64,000 nt of DNA from Alphaproteobacteria bacterium (GTDB taxonomy: Bacteria; Pseudomonadota; Alphaproteobacteria; Sphingomonadales; Sphingomonadaceae), in contig VBAC01000001.1 of assembly GCA_005883305.1 (NCBI GenBank), positions 620,001 to 684,000 on the forward strand, written 5' to 3'. The notes beneath the pieces are model-generated. The model was not told where the DNA came from. It did not search any database and worked only from the letters and a program-made list of their open reading frames with translations. Shown here piece after piece: positions 19,363 through 29,015 of this stretch; positions within the stretch are counted from its first letter, which is position 1, and each line of letters starts with the position of its first letter. The translations under genes were made by a program, and so were the position numbers.

Positions 19363-20826
19363 GTGTCTGACTATCGAATCCACGGCGCCACCGGCGAATG
19401 GGAGGTCGTGATCGGCCTCGAGGTCCACGCACAGGTGACGTCCAACGCCAAGCTCTTCTCGGGCGCCTCGACCGAATTCGGCGCCGAGCCGAACACTCAG
19501 GTCGCCCTGGTCGACGCCGCCTTCCCGGGAATGCTGCCGGTGCTCAACGGCGAATGCATCCGCCAGGCGGTGCGCACCGGCATCGCGCTCGAGGCGAAGA
19601 TCAACAAATGGTCGCGCTTCGACCGCAAGAATTATTTCTATGCCGATCTGCCGCAGGGCTATCAGATCAGCCAGCTCTATCACCCGCTGGTCGGCGCGGG
19701 CGAGATCCACCTCGATCTCGAAGGCGGGGCGACCAAGACCGTCGGCGTCGAGCGAATCCATGTCGAGCAGGATGCGGGCAAGCTGATGCACGATCAGCAC
19801 CCGTCTTTCTCCTATGTCGACCTCAACCGCAGCGGCGTCGCCCTGATGGAGATCGTATCAAAGCCCGACATGGGTTCTCCCGAGGAAGCAGGCGCTTATG
19901 TGCGCAAGCTCAGAGCGATTCTACGCTATGTCGGAAGCTGCGACGGCAATATGGAACAGGGCTCGATGCGCGCCGACGTCAATGTCAGCGTGCGCAGGCC
20001 CGGGGCGGAGTTCGGCACCCGCACCGAGACCAAGAACGTCAATTCGGTGCGCTTCATTCAGGCGGTGATCGAGCATGAGGCGCGCCGCCAGGTCGATCTG
20101 ATCGAGGATGGCGGCACAATCGTCCAGGAGACCCGCCTGTTCGATCCCGACAAGGGCGAAACGCGCAGCCTGCGGTCCAAGGAGGATGCGCACGATTACC
20201 GCTATTTCCCCGATCCGGACCTGCTGCCGCTCGAATTGACCGACGCCTTCCTGGAGGAGTGCCGCGCCTCCTTGCCCGAGCTGCCCGACGCCAAGCGCGC
20301 CCGCTACGAGAGCGAGCTCGGCCTCTCCGCCTACAATGCCTCGGTGCTGACCGCCGACGTCACCACCGCCCGCTGGTTCGAGGTCCTGCTCGAGAAGCTC
20401 GGCCCTGAGCACGCCCAGCGCGCCTCCAACTGGGTCGCTTCCGAGCTGTTCGGCGCCCTCAATCGCCTCGGCCGCACCCTGGAGGACAGTCCTGTCACGC
20501 CCGAGGGCGCGGCCGAGCTGCTTGGCCTCGTTGCCGACGGAACGCTCTCCGGAACGCTGGCCAAGCAGGTGTTCGAGATCATGCTCGAAACCGGCCGGGG
20601 CGCCGCCGCGATCGTCGAGGAGCGCGGCCTCAAACAGACCAGCGACACTGGCGCGATCGAGGTGGTGATCGCCGGGGTGCTTGCCGCCAATCCGGGCCAG
20701 CTCGGACAATATCGCGGCGGCAAGGAGGCCCTGTTCGGCTTCTTCATCGGCCAGACGATGAAGGCGATGGGCGGCAAGGCTAACCCGGCGGTGGTCAACG
20801 AACTGCTGAGGAAGGCGCTGGGCTAA
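19363..20826 (+). CDS. gatB: Asp-tRNA(Asn)/Glu-tRNA(Gln) amidotransferase subunit B
   Basis: 487 residues. GatB binds the misacylated tRNA and activates the carboxylate. Signatures: [39 protein letters not shown] and [11 protein letters not shown], plus the C-terminal YqeY-like tail ([20 protein letters not shown]). The start is GTG at 19363 behind GGGAGG. The end overlaps the convergent radical SAM gene by 4 bp. Confidence 0.97.
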   Translation: MSDYRIHGATGEWEVVIGLEVHAQVTSNAKLFSGASTEFGAEPNTQVALVDAAFPGMLPVLNGECIRQAVRTGIALEAKINKWSRFDRKNYFYADLPQGYQISQLYHPLVGAGEIHLDLEGGATKTVGVERIHVEQDAGKLMHDQHPSFSYVDLNRSGVALMEIVSKPDMGSPEEAGAYVRKLRAILRYVGSCDGNMEQGSMRADVNVSVRRPGAEFGTRTETKNVNSVRFIQAVIEHEARRQVDLIEDGGTIVQETRLFDPDKGETRSLRSKEDAHDYRYFPDPDLLPLELTDAFLEECRASLPELPDAKRARYESELGLSAYNASVLTADVTTARWFEVLLEKLGPEHAQRASNWVASELFGALNRLGRTLEDSPVTPEGAAELLGLVADGTLSGTLAKQVFEIMLETGRGAAAIVEERGLKQTSDTGAIEVVIAGVLAANPGQLGQYRGGKEALFGFFIGQTMKAMGGKANPAVVNELLRKALG

Positions 20827-21896
20827 AGCAGGCGCATCTGCGTGCCCTGCGGGGGCTCGAACAAATCCCGCCGCAGCGGCCGCTTCTCGACATTGAGACC
20901 GTGCCTCCTCATCGCGCGCTCGAACCGCGCCTTGAGCAGGTCCGCCCAGGCGCCCTGGCCGCGCATCCGGCTGAACCAGTGCGGGTCGTTGTCCTTGCCG
21001 CCGCGCATGTCGTTGATGATGTGCATCACCTTCGCCGCGCGCTCGGGATAATGCTCGTCGAGCCAGGCGCGGAACAAGGGCGCGACCTCGTGGGGCAGGC
21101 GGACCGGCAAATAGAAGCAGCCGATCGCGCCGGCCTCGGCCGCCGCCTCGACGATATGCTCGAGCTCGTGGTCGGTGATCCCCGGAACGACCGGAGCGAT
21201 CGCCACCCAGGCGGGGACGCCCGCTTCGCTCAGCCGCTTCACCGCTGCCAGCCGCTTGCGCGCGGCCGGCGCCCGCGGCTCCAGCGTGCGCGAGATTTTG
21301 GGCTCCAGTGACGTGACCGAGAGGGCGACGCTGACCAGGTTCAGCCTGGCCATCTCGCTTAGCAGATCGAGGTCCGCCAGCACCCGGTCCGACTTGGTGG
21401 TGATCGTGGCCGGATGCCTGGTCTCGGCGAGCACCTCCAGCACCGATCGGGTGATCCGCCACTTGGCCTCGATCGGCTGGTAGGGGTCGGTGTTGGTGCC
21501 CATCGCGATCGGGCGGACTTGGTAGCCCTTTTTGCCCAGCTCGGCGCGCAGCAGCCTGGCGGCGTCGGGCTTGGCGAACAGCTTCGATTCGAAGTCGAGA
21601 CCCGGGGACAAATCGTGGAAGGCGTGGCTCGGCCGCGCGAAGCAGTAGATGCAGCCGTGCTCGCAGCCGCGATAGGCGTTGATCGAACGGTCGAAGCCGA
21701 TGTCCGGCGATCGGTTGCGGGTGATGATCGTCTTGGGATGCTCGACGGTTACCGTCGTGCGTAGCGGGCGCGGGCCGTCGTCCAGCGCCTCGCGCTCGTC
21801 GAGCCAGTCGCCGTCCGCCTCGCGCTCGGGCAGGTTGAACCGGGTCGGCGTCCGGTTCTCCGGCGCGCCGCGGCCTGGTCGGGCATCGGGTCGCAT
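20823..21896 (-). CDS. PA0069/Rv2578c-family radical SAM protein
   Basis: 357 residues. The radical SAM cluster motif is CEHGCIYC (Cx3Cx2C), preceded by the family-specific [13 protein letters not shown] and followed by [16 protein letters not shown]. Further conserved text is [20 protein letters not shown] and [16 protein letters not shown]. Substrate is unknown; the family is close to spore-photoproduct-lyase-like sequences. It may be cotranscribed with the lytic transglycosylase gene 45 bp upstream. Confidence 0.88.
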   Translation of the reverse strand: MRPDARPGRGAPENRTPTRFNLPEREADGDWLDEREALDDGPRPLRTTVTVEHPKTIITRNRSPDIGFDRSINAYRGCEHGCIYCFARPSHAFHDLSPGLDFESKLFAKPDAARLLRAELGKKGYQVRPIAMGTNTDPYQPIEAKWRITRSVLEVLAETRHPATITTKSDRVLADLDLLSEMARLNLVSVALSVTSLEPKISRTLEPRAPAARKRLAAVKRLSEAGVPAWVAIAPVVPGITDHELEHIVEAAAEAGAIGCFYLPVRLPHEVAPLFRAWLDEHYPERAAKVMHIINDMRGGKDNDPHWFSRMRGQGAWADLLKARFERAMRRHGLNVEKRPLRRDLFEPPQGTQMRLL

Positions 21897-21941
21897 CGGC
21901 GCAACATAATGCGCCGATGAGAACAGATCAAGAACGAACGA

Positions 21942-23675
21942 TCAGTCCTGACCCATCGCCGTCTGGCGCGTGCGCGAAGGGATGCGCACCGCACTCGGTC
22001 CCGGAAGGCCGGGGAAACGCGGCCACATGCCTTGCGCGAGCGCGCGCCGGCTCGCCGAACGGTCGGCCCCGCGCGCCTCGTAGATCCAGTAATTGCGAAG
22101 GATGATCGGGACGTAGCCGCGAGTCTCCCAATAGGGGATCGATTCGATGTAGAGCAAAGGATCGCTCTGGTCGTAGCGTGTGTTCCACTCGGCGATCGGG
22201 GCCGGGCCGGCGTTGTAGGAAGCGATCACCTTGGGCAGCAGCCCGCCGGTGCTCTGCATGTCGCGAAGCTGCTCGAGATAGGTCTGGCCGTATTCGATAT
22301 TGACCTGGGGGATGTTGAGCGCGGCGGCGCTGAACGGCTCGCCGCGCGCCCGGGCCATGTCGCCCGCCGTGCCGGGGCGCACCTGCATCAGCCCTCGTGC
22401 GCCGGCCGGGCTCACCGCGTCGGCACGGAACTGCGATTCCTGGAGCGCGTGGGCGAAGGCCAGCGAGGAATCGACCCGCCAGCCGCGGATCGGCCGCCAG
22501 CTTGGCGTGGGATAGCGCTCCTCCGGCCCGAAGCGCGCCCCGCGCGGGCCGTTATGGGCGAGGTACATCTGGGTGGCGGTGAGGTTCAGCCGGGCGGCGA
22601 GATGGATCAGCGCCTCGTGGCCGGAAGGCGCGCCGATCAGGGCCTGGTGGCGGATCACCGAAGCGGCCAGGTCGTCCTCGCCGATCTCGCTCAGCGCGAC
22701 CGCGGTTCGGGCGTTCTTCAGCCCCTCCAGCGCGCGCCAGTCCGCGTCGGTCAGCGTGGTCATGTCGGCGGGCGCGGTCCTGACTCCGAGCGCGCTCTGG
22801 GCGAGAAGGCCGTAGAACGTCTCCCCGGCCCGGGCGGCGGTGCGAAGGCGGGCCTGGACGCGTTCCGGATGGCCCGCGGCGGTGTCCGCGCGCGCCGCCC
22901 AATAATGGCCCGCCGCGGCGAGCTCGACGTCGCTCGATCGCTGAGCGACTCCTGCGAAATGCTCGGCGGCCGCGGCGTAATCGCCCATCCGCCAGGCGGC
23001 GAGGCCTGAGACCCATTCGGCGTGGATCGCATGTTCGGTCGGGCCGCGCCGCGCGAGGTCGCCGATCCGCCGCGCCTCCGCATCCTGGCCGTTGAGGTAG
23101 AACACCCAGGCGATGCGCTGCTGGAAGGCCGTCCGCGCCTCGTCGGAAAGCTCCTGGATGCGCGTGCCCAGAAGGGCTTCCGCCTCATGGGGCTGGTCGG
23201 CGACGAGCAGGGGATTGATCAAAGGCTCGAGCTGGTCGGCCACGGTATCGCCGCGGATCGGGCGCGGCCGGGCCCGGCGCGGCTGGCCGGAGAGGCCGTA
23301 GAGGCTGTGCTCCTGCGGGAAAGCGGGCAGGCTCTCGGCGCCGCGGGCGCGGGCGATTCGGGCGAGGTCGTCGGCCTGGGGCAGCTCGGGCGCGCGCCCG
23401 ATCAGCTCGACGAGCGGCTGGGTCTCGACCCGGGGCGAGCCGGGCATGGTGTAGAGCATCGCCCGGGCGATGTCGTGCAGCGGCCCCTGCCGCATGCCGT
23501 CCAGCCGTCCCGCCGCTCCGGCCCAATCCTGGGCGCGCAGGGCGGCGAAGACGGCGCGATAATTTTCGCGCTCCGACGCGGTGAGCTGGGCCGGGGCCGA
23601 AATGCCCTGCGCGGCGGCCGGAGCCGCGCCCAGCGCCAGAGCCAGGCCCAGAAGGCTCGCTTTCAGCCTTTTCAT
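21942..23675 (-). CDS. Soluble lytic murein transglycosylase
   Basis: 577 residues. A signal peptide (LLGLALALGAAPAAAQG) leads into a long alpha-superhelical region (residues 30-390), then the SLT goose-type lysozyme domain. The catalytic Glu is about residue 413 in AHALQESQFRADAVSPAGAR, followed by GLMQVRPGTAGDMA and IASYNAGPAPIAEWNTRY. It cleaves glycan strands to 1,6-anhydromuropeptides in the periplasm. The start overlaps the stop of the upstream UDG-like gene (ATGA). Confidence 0.92.
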   Translation of the reverse strand: MKRLKASLLGLALALGAAPAAAQGISAPAQLTASERENYRAVFAALRAQDWAGAAGRLDGMRQGPLHDIARAMLYTMPGSPRVETQPLVELIGRAPELPQADDLARIARARGAESLPAFPQEHSLYGLSGQPRRARPRPIRGDTVADQLEPLINPLLVADQPHEAEALLGTRIQELSDEARTAFQQRIAWVFYLNGQDAEARRIGDLARRGPTEHAIHAEWVSGLAAWRMGDYAAAAEHFAGVAQRSSDVELAAAGHYWAARADTAAGHPERVQARLRTAARAGETFYGLLAQSALGVRTAPADMTTLTDADWRALEGLKNARTAVALSEIGEDDLAASVIRHQALIGAPSGHEALIHLAARLNLTATQMYLAHNGPRGARFGPEERYPTPSWRPIRGWRVDSSLAFAHALQESQFRADAVSPAGARGLMQVRPGTAGDMARARGEPFSAAALNIPQVNIEYGQTYLEQLRDMQSTGGLLPKVIASYNAGPAPIAEWNTRYDQSDPLLYIESIPYWETRGYVPIILRNYWIYEARGADRSASRRALAQGMWPRFPGLPGPSAVRIPSRTRQTAMGQD

Positions 23676-24352
23676 GGCTTCAGCTCCTCTTTCAGCAAAT
23701 TGAGGTCTTCCATCGCGTCGTTCCGCCGCTTGGGCTGGCCGAGCAGGAACTGGAGGCTCATCGTGGCGATCGCCCGGACCGGCCCGGCGGGCGTATCGAT
23801 CGTGTGGACGCGCTTGCGGGCAGCCGTCATCGGCATCCCTAGCAGGGCCTTGGAGCATTCGTCGCCGAACACGAGCATCGCGCGCGGGGCGACCAGGCCG
23901 ATATGCCGTCGCGTAATCTCGGCGAGCCGCGAAATATCGGTGGCCGGCAAGCGGCCGGCGGGGTTCCTGACCGGCAGGATCGAGGCGAGGTAGATGGATT
24001 CGCGGTTCCGATCGATCCTGCCCAGCATCCGGTCGAACATCGCCCCGAGCTCGCCCGAGAGCAACGTGCCTGCCTGCGCATCCTCCTGCGCGGGCATGTC
24101 GATCAGCATCATCAGCCCTGAAGCCGGATCGCCCGAGGGGCCGACGCGCGGGCCGGCGGGAAAGGATTCGCTGGTGAGCAGCCAGGACTGGAAAGCATCG
24201 AGATCGACCGGCAATGCCTCGGCCGCCTGTGCGGTCGGCGCGGCGACGGGAGTCTTCGCGCTGAGCCAGTCGCGCGGCTCCTCGCCGACGATCGTGTCGA
24301 CGCCGGCCTCTTTCCACCATAAGAGCGTGCTCGCCGCCCAGCTTACGGCCAT
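23672..24352 (-). CDS. Uracil-DNA glycosylase-superfamily protein
   Basis: 226 residues from the ATG at 24352; a longer version from TTG at 24409 is possible but lacks a ribosome site. The layout resembles family 4 UDGs: LMMLIDMPAQEDAQAGTLL for motif A, YLASILPVRNPAGRLPA in place of the TNxVK..RPP region, and an FGDECSKALLG strand. The four iron-sulfur cysteines of family 4 are not visible and motif A lacks the GEAPG sequence, so glycosylase activity is uncertain. It is translationally coupled to the lytic transglycosylase. Confidence 0.68.
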   Translation of the reverse strand: MAVSWAASTLLWWKEAGVDTIVGEEPRDWLSAKTPVAAPTAQAAEALPVDLDAFQSWLLTSESFPAGPRVGPSGDPASGLMMLIDMPAQEDAQAGTLLSGELGAMFDRMLGRIDRNRESIYLASILPVRNPAGRLPATDISRLAEITRRHIGLVAPRAMLVFGDECSKALLGMPMTAARKRVHTIDTPAGPVRAIATMSLQFLLGQPKRRNDAMEDLNLLKEELKP

Positions 24353-24469
24353 GCCGTCTTTTCCCCGTTCTGCCCCGGCCTTTGAGTCAGGGTCCGCCGG
24401 GCTGGTCAATCACTTATCGGCTGTTTATCTGCCAGTCGTTGGCGCTTTGCGACGAGGGGAGAGCGGTGA

Positions 24470-26116
24470 ATGGCTGAACGCGAGTCCATGCCCTACGACG
24501 TGGTGATCGTCGGAGCGGGACCCGCGGGGCTTGCCGCTGCGATCCGGCTCAAGCAACTAGCCAATGATGCCGGGCGCGAGCTCTCCGTCTGCATCCTCGA
24601 AAAGGGCTCCGAGGTCGGCGCTCACATCCTCTCCGGAGCGGTGGTCGATCCGCGTGCGCTCGACGAGCTGCTGCCGAACTGGAAGCAGCTCGACAGCCCG
24701 CTCACCGTCCCGGTCGCCAGCAACGAGCATTGGGTGCTGACGGAGCGAAAGAAATACGGCTTCCCGCACATCCTGATGCCGCCCTTCATGTCCAACAAGG
24801 GCACGTACACGCTGAGCCTCGGCAATCTGTGCCGCTGGCTCGCCGGGCAGGCCGAGGCGCTCGGAGTCGAGATCTTCCCGGGCTTCGCCGCCGCCGAAGT
24901 GCTGTTCAACGAGGACGGGTCGGTGAAGGGGGTGGCGACCGGCGACATGGGCGTTGCCCGCGACGGCACGCACAAGGCCGACTACCAGCCCGGAATGGAG
25001 CTTCACGGCCGCTACACTTTCTTTGCCGAAGGCGCGCGCGGTCACCTGACCAAGGAGCTCAAGCGCATCTTCGAGCTCGAGGCGGGGAGCGAGCCCCAGG
25101 TCTACGGCATCGGCCTCAAGGAGCTGTGGGACATCGCCCCGGAGAAGCACGAGCCCGGCCGGGTGATCCACACCCAGGGCTGGCCGCTCGACGACGCCTG
25201 GGGGGGCGGCTTCCTCTATCACCAGGCGAGCGGCCAGGTCGCCTTGGGCTTCGTCGTCGCGCTCAACTACAAGAACCCGTATCTGTCGCCGTTCGAGGAG
25301 TTCCAGCGCTGGAAGCAGCACCCGGCGATCCGCCACTTCCTCGAGGGCGGCCGCCGCGTTTCCTACGGCGCTCGCGCGATCAACGAGGGCGGCTGGCAAG
25401 CGGTGCCGAAGCTGGCCTTCCCGGGCGGCGCGCTGATCGGATGCGCCGCCGGATTCGTCAACGTGCCGCGGATCAAGGGCAGCCATACGGCGATGAAGTC
25501 CGGCATGCTCGCCGCCGAATCCGCCTTCGCCGCGATCGCCGCGGAGCGCTCCGGCGATCTTCTCAGCGATTATGAACCTTCGCTCAGAAGCTCCTGGATC
25601 GCAAGTGAATTGAAGATGGTTCGCAACGTCGAGCCGTTGGTCGCCAAATGGGGCGGAACGCTCGGCACCTTGCTCGCCGGCGCCGATATGTGGATGCGCC
25701 AGCTGCGCATCGGCCTGCCGTTCACGATGCGCCACCATCCCGACAGCGGGACGCTCTGGCGCAAGGATTTGGCGGAGCCTATCGCCTATCCCAAGCCCGA
25801 CGGCGCGATCAGCTTCGACCGGCTCTCCTCGGTGTTCCTTTCGAATACCAATCACGAGGAGGACCAGCCGGTCCACCTGACGCTGAAGGACGCGGACGTT
25901 CCCGTAGCGGTCAATCTCGCCCAATATGCCGGGCCCGAGCAGCGCTACTGCCCGGCCGGCGTGTACGAGTTCGTCGAGGAGGCGGCCCGACCGCGGCTGC
26001 AGATCAACGCGCAGAATTGCGTCCACTGCAAGACGTGCGACATCAAGGATCCCACCCAGAACATCAACTGGGTCGTGCCGGAAGGCGGAGGAGGCCCCAA
26101 TTACCCCAACATGTAA
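24470..26116 (+). CDS. Electron transfer flavoprotein-ubiquinone oxidoreductase
   Basis: 548 residues. The enzyme passes electrons from ETF to quinone at the membrane. FAD motif: YDVVIVGAGPAGLAAAIRLK. The C-terminal 4Fe-4S site has Cys in RYCPAGVYEF and in NCVHCKTCDIKDP, and the family terminus EGGGGPNYPNM is intact. The full-length form is normal. Its last 17 bases overlap the proposed start of the following TPR gene. Confidence 0.96.
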   Translation: MAERESMPYDVVIVGAGPAGLAAAIRLKQLANDAGRELSVCILEKGSEVGAHILSGAVVDPRALDELLPNWKQLDSPLTVPVASNEHWVLTERKKYGFPHILMPPFMSNKGTYTLSLGNLCRWLAGQAEALGVEIFPGFAAAEVLFNEDGSVKGVATGDMGVARDGTHKADYQPGMELHGRYTFFAEGARGHLTKELKRIFELEAGSEPQVYGIGLKELWDIAPEKHEPGRVIHTQGWPLDDAWGGGFLYHQASGQVALGFVVALNYKNPYLSPFEEFQRWKQHPAIRHFLEGGRRVSYGARAINEGGWQAVPKLAFPGGALIGCAAGFVNVPRIKGSHTAMKSGMLAAESAFAAIAAERSGDLLSDYEPSLRSSWIASELKMVRNVEPLVAKWGGTLGTLLAGADMWMRQLRIGLPFTMRHHPDSGTLWRKDLAEPIAYPKPDGAISFDRLSSVFLSNTNHEEDQPVHLTLKDADVPVAVNLAQYAGPEQRYCPAGVYEFVEEAARPRLQINAQNCVHCKTCDIKDPTQNINWVVPEGGGGPNYPNM

Positions 26117-27761
26117 GCTCAGCCTCGGCGCGCTGTTGCTCGGCGCGCTCGTGCTCTCTTCCGCCGCGCAGGCCCGGGTCGAGCGCTCCCCGCTCCAGTC
26201 CTATGTCGAGGCGCGCGCCGCTTCCTCCGCAGGCGCGTTCGACCGGGCCAGCCAGGGCTATGTCGCCGCGCTCGCCGCGGCGCCCGAAAACGACATGATC
26301 GCCACCCAGGCGCTCTCCCACGCGGTCACCGCCGGCGATTGGCGCCTTGCGCTGGATGCCGCCCACCGGCTCGAGAGCCGCCGGGTCCTGCCTCCCGACG
26401 CCCGGCTGCTGCTCGTCGCCGAGGCTTTCCGGGAGCGCGACTGGACGGCGGCCAAGTCCCGGATCGATGCCGTGCAGAGCGATCAGCTGTTCGCCTTCAT
26501 GGTACCGGTGCTGCGCGCCTGGCTGGCCTACGGCTCGCGCCAGGGCGACCCGCTCGCCGCTCTGCCGGCGCCCGGAGGGCAGGGCGTCGCCGCCGCTTAT
26601 GCCGCCGAGCACCGCCCGCTGCTGATGCTCGCGCTCAATCGTCCCGGCGCCACCGCCGAGCTGGTCCGCGCCGCCGCCTCGGCCGGAGCGCGCGGGCAGC
26701 GCCTGCGAATCGCCGGCGCCGCCTTGCTCGCGAAGCGCGGCGAGCGGGAAGCGGCGCTCGCCCTGCTCGAAGGCAATGGCGCGCCGATCGTCGCCGCGCG
26801 CGCTCTGGTCGGCGCGGGCCAGCCCTTGCCCGGCGCGATCGACGGCGCGGATTCGGCGATGGCCGAATTGCTCGTTCGCCTCTCGCTCGATCTCCAGCAG
26901 CAGGAGCTGACCGGCTTGGCTTCGATGTTCGCCCGGGTCGCGACCTGGCTCGCGCCCGACAACAGCGAGACCTGGATGGTCACCGCTGAGCTTCTCGCGC
27001 TTCAGGACAAGGAGCGGATCGCCGTTCCGATGCTGGCCAACGTGCCCGCCGGCGATCCCTTCGCGATCGCCGCGCGCGACCAGCGCATCCGGATCCTGCT
27101 CGACGGCGGCGACCGCGAGGCGGCGCTGGCCGAGGCGCTTGCCGCAACCGGCGCGGGCGGGGCGGGAGCGACCGATTGGGTTCGCCTCGGCGAGGTCTAT
27201 GCCGCGATGCACCGGCAGAACGAGGCGGCCTCCGCCTTCGCGCGCGCGATCGAAATCCGCCGCGACGGCGACGGCGCCGAGGCCGAATGGGTGCTGTGGC
27301 TGATGCGCGGCGGCGCGCTCGACGAGGCGGGCAACTGGCCCGAGGCGCGGACGGCCTTGCGCAAGGCCTACGCCCTCGCGCCCGAACAGCCGTTCGTGCT
27401 CAATTACCTCGGCTACGCCCAGCTCGTCCGGCGAGAAGACGTGGCGGGGGCCGAGCGGCTGATCCGTGAGGCGCACCGTCGCGCGCCGGACAGCAACGCG
27501 ATCACCGATTCGCTGGGGTGGGCGCTCTATCTGAAGGGCGAGCTTCCCGAAGCGATCACCCTGCTGGAGCAGGCTGCCCAAGGAGAGCCGGCCGACGTGG
27601 AGATCAACGAACATCTCGGCGACGCCTATTTCGCCGCCGGCCGCCGGGTCGAGGCCCGCTTCGCCTGGATGGCCGCCTCGGTCTACGCCGAGGGGGATGC
27701 GGCGACCCGGATCGCGGCCAAGATCGAAACGGGACTCACGCCGCAACTGGCGGCGCGGTGA
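26100..27761 (+). CDS. Exported TPR-repeat protein (non-standard start suspected)
   Basis: About 553 residues. TPR units are clear in the C-terminal third (DWVRLGEVYAAMHRQNEAAS, NWPEARTALRKAYALAPEQP, VEINEHLGDAYFAAGRRVEA). The N-terminus CKLSLGALLLGALVLSSAAQA is a convincing signal peptide, but no ATG or GTG precedes it in frame close by. An ATT codon at 26100 sits 5 bases after GGAGGAGG and would include the whole signal. A TTG at 26136 would truncate it. The gene overlaps ETF-QO, so coupling is possible. It may be a lipoprotein-free periplasmic scaffold; function unknown. Confidence 0.75.
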   Translation: MTPTCKLSLGALLLGALVLSSAAQARVERSPLQSYVEARAASSAGAFDRASQGYVAALAAAPENDMIATQALSHAVTAGDWRLALDAAHRLESRRVLPPDARLLLVAEAFRERDWTAAKSRIDAVQSDQLFAFMVPVLRAWLAYGSRQGDPLAALPAPGGQGVAAAYAAEHRPLLMLALNRPGATAELVRAAASAGARGQRLRIAGAALLAKRGEREAALALLEGNGAPIVAARALVGAGQPLPGAIDGADSAMAELLVRLSLDLQQQELTGLASMFARVATWLAPDNSETWMVTAELLALQDKERIAVPMLANVPAGDPFAIAARDQRIRILLDGGDREAALAEALAATGAGGAGATDWVRLGEVYAAMHRQNEAASAFARAIEIRRDGDGAEAEWVLWLMRGGALDEAGNWPEARTALRKAYALAPEQPFVLNYLGYAQLVRREDVAGAERLIREAHRRAPDSNAITDSLGWALYLKGELPEAITLLEQAAQGEPADVEINEHLGDAYFAAGRRVEARFAWMAASVYAEGDAATRIAAKIETGLTPQLAAR

Positions 27762-27765
27762 AAAT

Positions 27766-27885
27766 CCTCCCCGGAACGGGGAGGGGGACCGCGCGCGAAG
27801 CGCGTGGTGGAGGGGCCGAAGCGCGTCCACCTCCTCGGCCCCTCCACCGTCCTGGCGGACGGTCCCCCTCCCCGTTCCGGGGAGG
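27766..27885. repeat. MITE-like inverted repeat (CCTCCCC family), copy 1
   Basis: Terminal inverted repeats of about 25 bp start CCTCCCCGGAACGGGGAGGG and end in the reverse complement. A second internal hairpin GGTGGAGGGGCC / GGCCCCTCCACC is present. Copies lie at 33233-33355 and 54948-55095. The right end GGGGAGG lies directly before the ispE ATG. Confidence 0.9.
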
Positions 27886-27888
27886 AAT

Positions 27889-28653
27889 ATGACCCGCGGC
27901 GAAACCGCCTACGCCAAGCTCAACCTCGCGCTTCACGTGCGGGCGCGGGAGGCGGACGGCTATCACCGGATCGAGACGATCTTCGCCTTCTGCGAGGAGG
28001 GCGATATCCTGACCGCGCGTCCTGCGGAGGAGCTCACGCTGGAGGTGACCGGTCCGTTCGCCGGGCGGCTGGCCGGCGAAACCGACAATCTGGTGCTGAA
28101 GGCCGCCCGCGCGCTCGGCCTGTCGGCGGCGCTTACGCTCGACAAGCGCCTCCCGGTCGCCGCCGGCCTCGGCGGCGGCTCGGCCGACGCGGCGGCGCTT
28201 CTGCGTCTCTACGGCGGCGGCGAGGCCGTCGCCCGCGCGCTCGGCGCCGACGTCCCCGCCTGCCTGCTGAGCCGCACCACTCGGGGAGAGGGAAGGGGCG
28301 ACGACATCGAGCCGGTCGAGATCGAGGGGCTCTCGGGAGCGCCGATCCTGCTCGTCAATCCCGGCGTCCCTCTCTCCACCGGCGCAGTTTTTTCGGCCTG
28401 GGACGGCAACGACCGCGGTCCGCTGGAGCGGTGGGAGGAAGGCCGCAACGACCTCGAGGCGCCGGCCATCGCCCTGGTCCCGATCATTGCCGATGTGCTC
28501 GGCGCCCTCGGCGATGCCCGCATCGCGCGCATGTCGGGCTCCGGCGCGACCTGCTTCGGGCTCTATGACGACGAGGGGGCGCGAAACTCCGCCGCGAAAC
28601 GCATCGCCGCCGGCAGGCCCGGCTGGTGGGTGTCCCAAACCAGGCTCAAATGA
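27889..28653 (+). CDS. ispE: 4-diphosphocytidyl-2-C-methyl-D-erythritol kinase
   Basis: 254 residues, slightly shorter than typical 280-300. This GHMP kinase acts in the MEP isoprenoid pathway. Motifs: AYAKLNLALHVRAREADGYH, the ATP loop LPVAAGLGGGSADAAALLRL and the C-terminal MSGSGATCFGLY. The start is ATG at 27889; its purine-rich ribosome site is the end of the upstream repeat. The internal region between about residues 85 and 95 seems compact compared with homologues, accounting for the shorter length. Confidence 0.93.
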   Translation: MTRGETAYAKLNLALHVRAREADGYHRIETIFAFCEEGDILTARPAEELTLEVTGPFAGRLAGETDNLVLKAARALGLSAALTLDKRLPVAAGLGGGSADAAALLRLYGGGEAVARALGADVPACLLSRTTRGEGRGDDIEPVEIEGLSGAPILLVNPGVPLSTGAVFSAWDGNDRGPLERWEEGRNDLEAPAIALVPIIADVLGALGDARIARMSGSGATCFGLYDDEGARNSAAKRIAAGRPGWWVSQTRLK

Positions 28654-28719
28654 CCCGCCAGTCCCTCCCTGGAACAGCGAGGAACGGCCGTTAACCATCG
28701 AAAGCCGCGGGAATCCGTT

Positions 28720-28736
28720 CTGGCACGGCCCTTGCT
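28720..28736 (+). promoter_or_regulatory. Sigma-54 (-24/-12) promoter candidate
   Basis: CTGGCACGGCCCTTGCT matches the RpoN consensus YTGGCACG-N4-TTGCW at every fixed position, with exactly 10 bases between the invariant GG (28722-28723) and GC (28734-28735). Initiation would fall near 28747. Nothing protein-like starts immediately downstream. Confidence 0.6.
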
Positions 28737-28746
28737 CTCCTGATGC

Positions 28747-28869
28747 CCGACGAGTCGAGGCGCGATTGTAACGCGCCGACATTCGCCCGCGGCCCCCGCC
28801 TCCACCGGACGGGCGCCGCGGAAAATTACGGCCGGGCCGCCAGCGTATCGGGCAGCCCGGCCTTTTTTT
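28747..28869 (+). ncRNA. Candidate sigma-54-dependent small RNA
   Basis: The span from the predicted start to a strong intrinsic terminator is about 120 nt and contains no convincing reading frame. It can form an internal hairpin GGCGCG-ATTGTAA-CGCGCC (about 28760-28779) plus the terminator hairpin. It lies in a 362-bp spacer between ispE and the ferritin-like gene; the remaining 28870-29015 shows no other signal. Confidence 0.5.
28830..28869 (+). terminator. Intrinsic terminator
   Basis: Stem GGCCGGGC (28830-28837) pairs with GCCCGGCC (28855-28862) and is followed by seven T residues. It lies 180 bp past ispE, too far for an ordinary ispE terminator, and best fits the end of the short transcript starting near 28747. 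Confidence 0.82.
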
Positions 28870-29015
28870 GCCCATTCCCGCCACCGTGCCCTCGATCTGA
28901 GCGGGAAGGACGACTGTCGACGCCGCGTTCCACCGGGCACCGGATCCGTCCGGTTCGACGCGCACCCCCTCAAAAAGCTTGACGGGGCGCGCCAAGGGTC
29001 GGAAATCGGACGGCA

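Noticed and set aside
24352-24409. Longer UDG-like protein from TTG 24409
   Set aside because: No ribosome site, and the added residues are low-complexity and charged.
28743-28982. Open frame starting MPDESRRDCN after the sigma-54 site
   Set aside because: It runs through the terminator hairpin, has no ribosome site and no protein-like composition.
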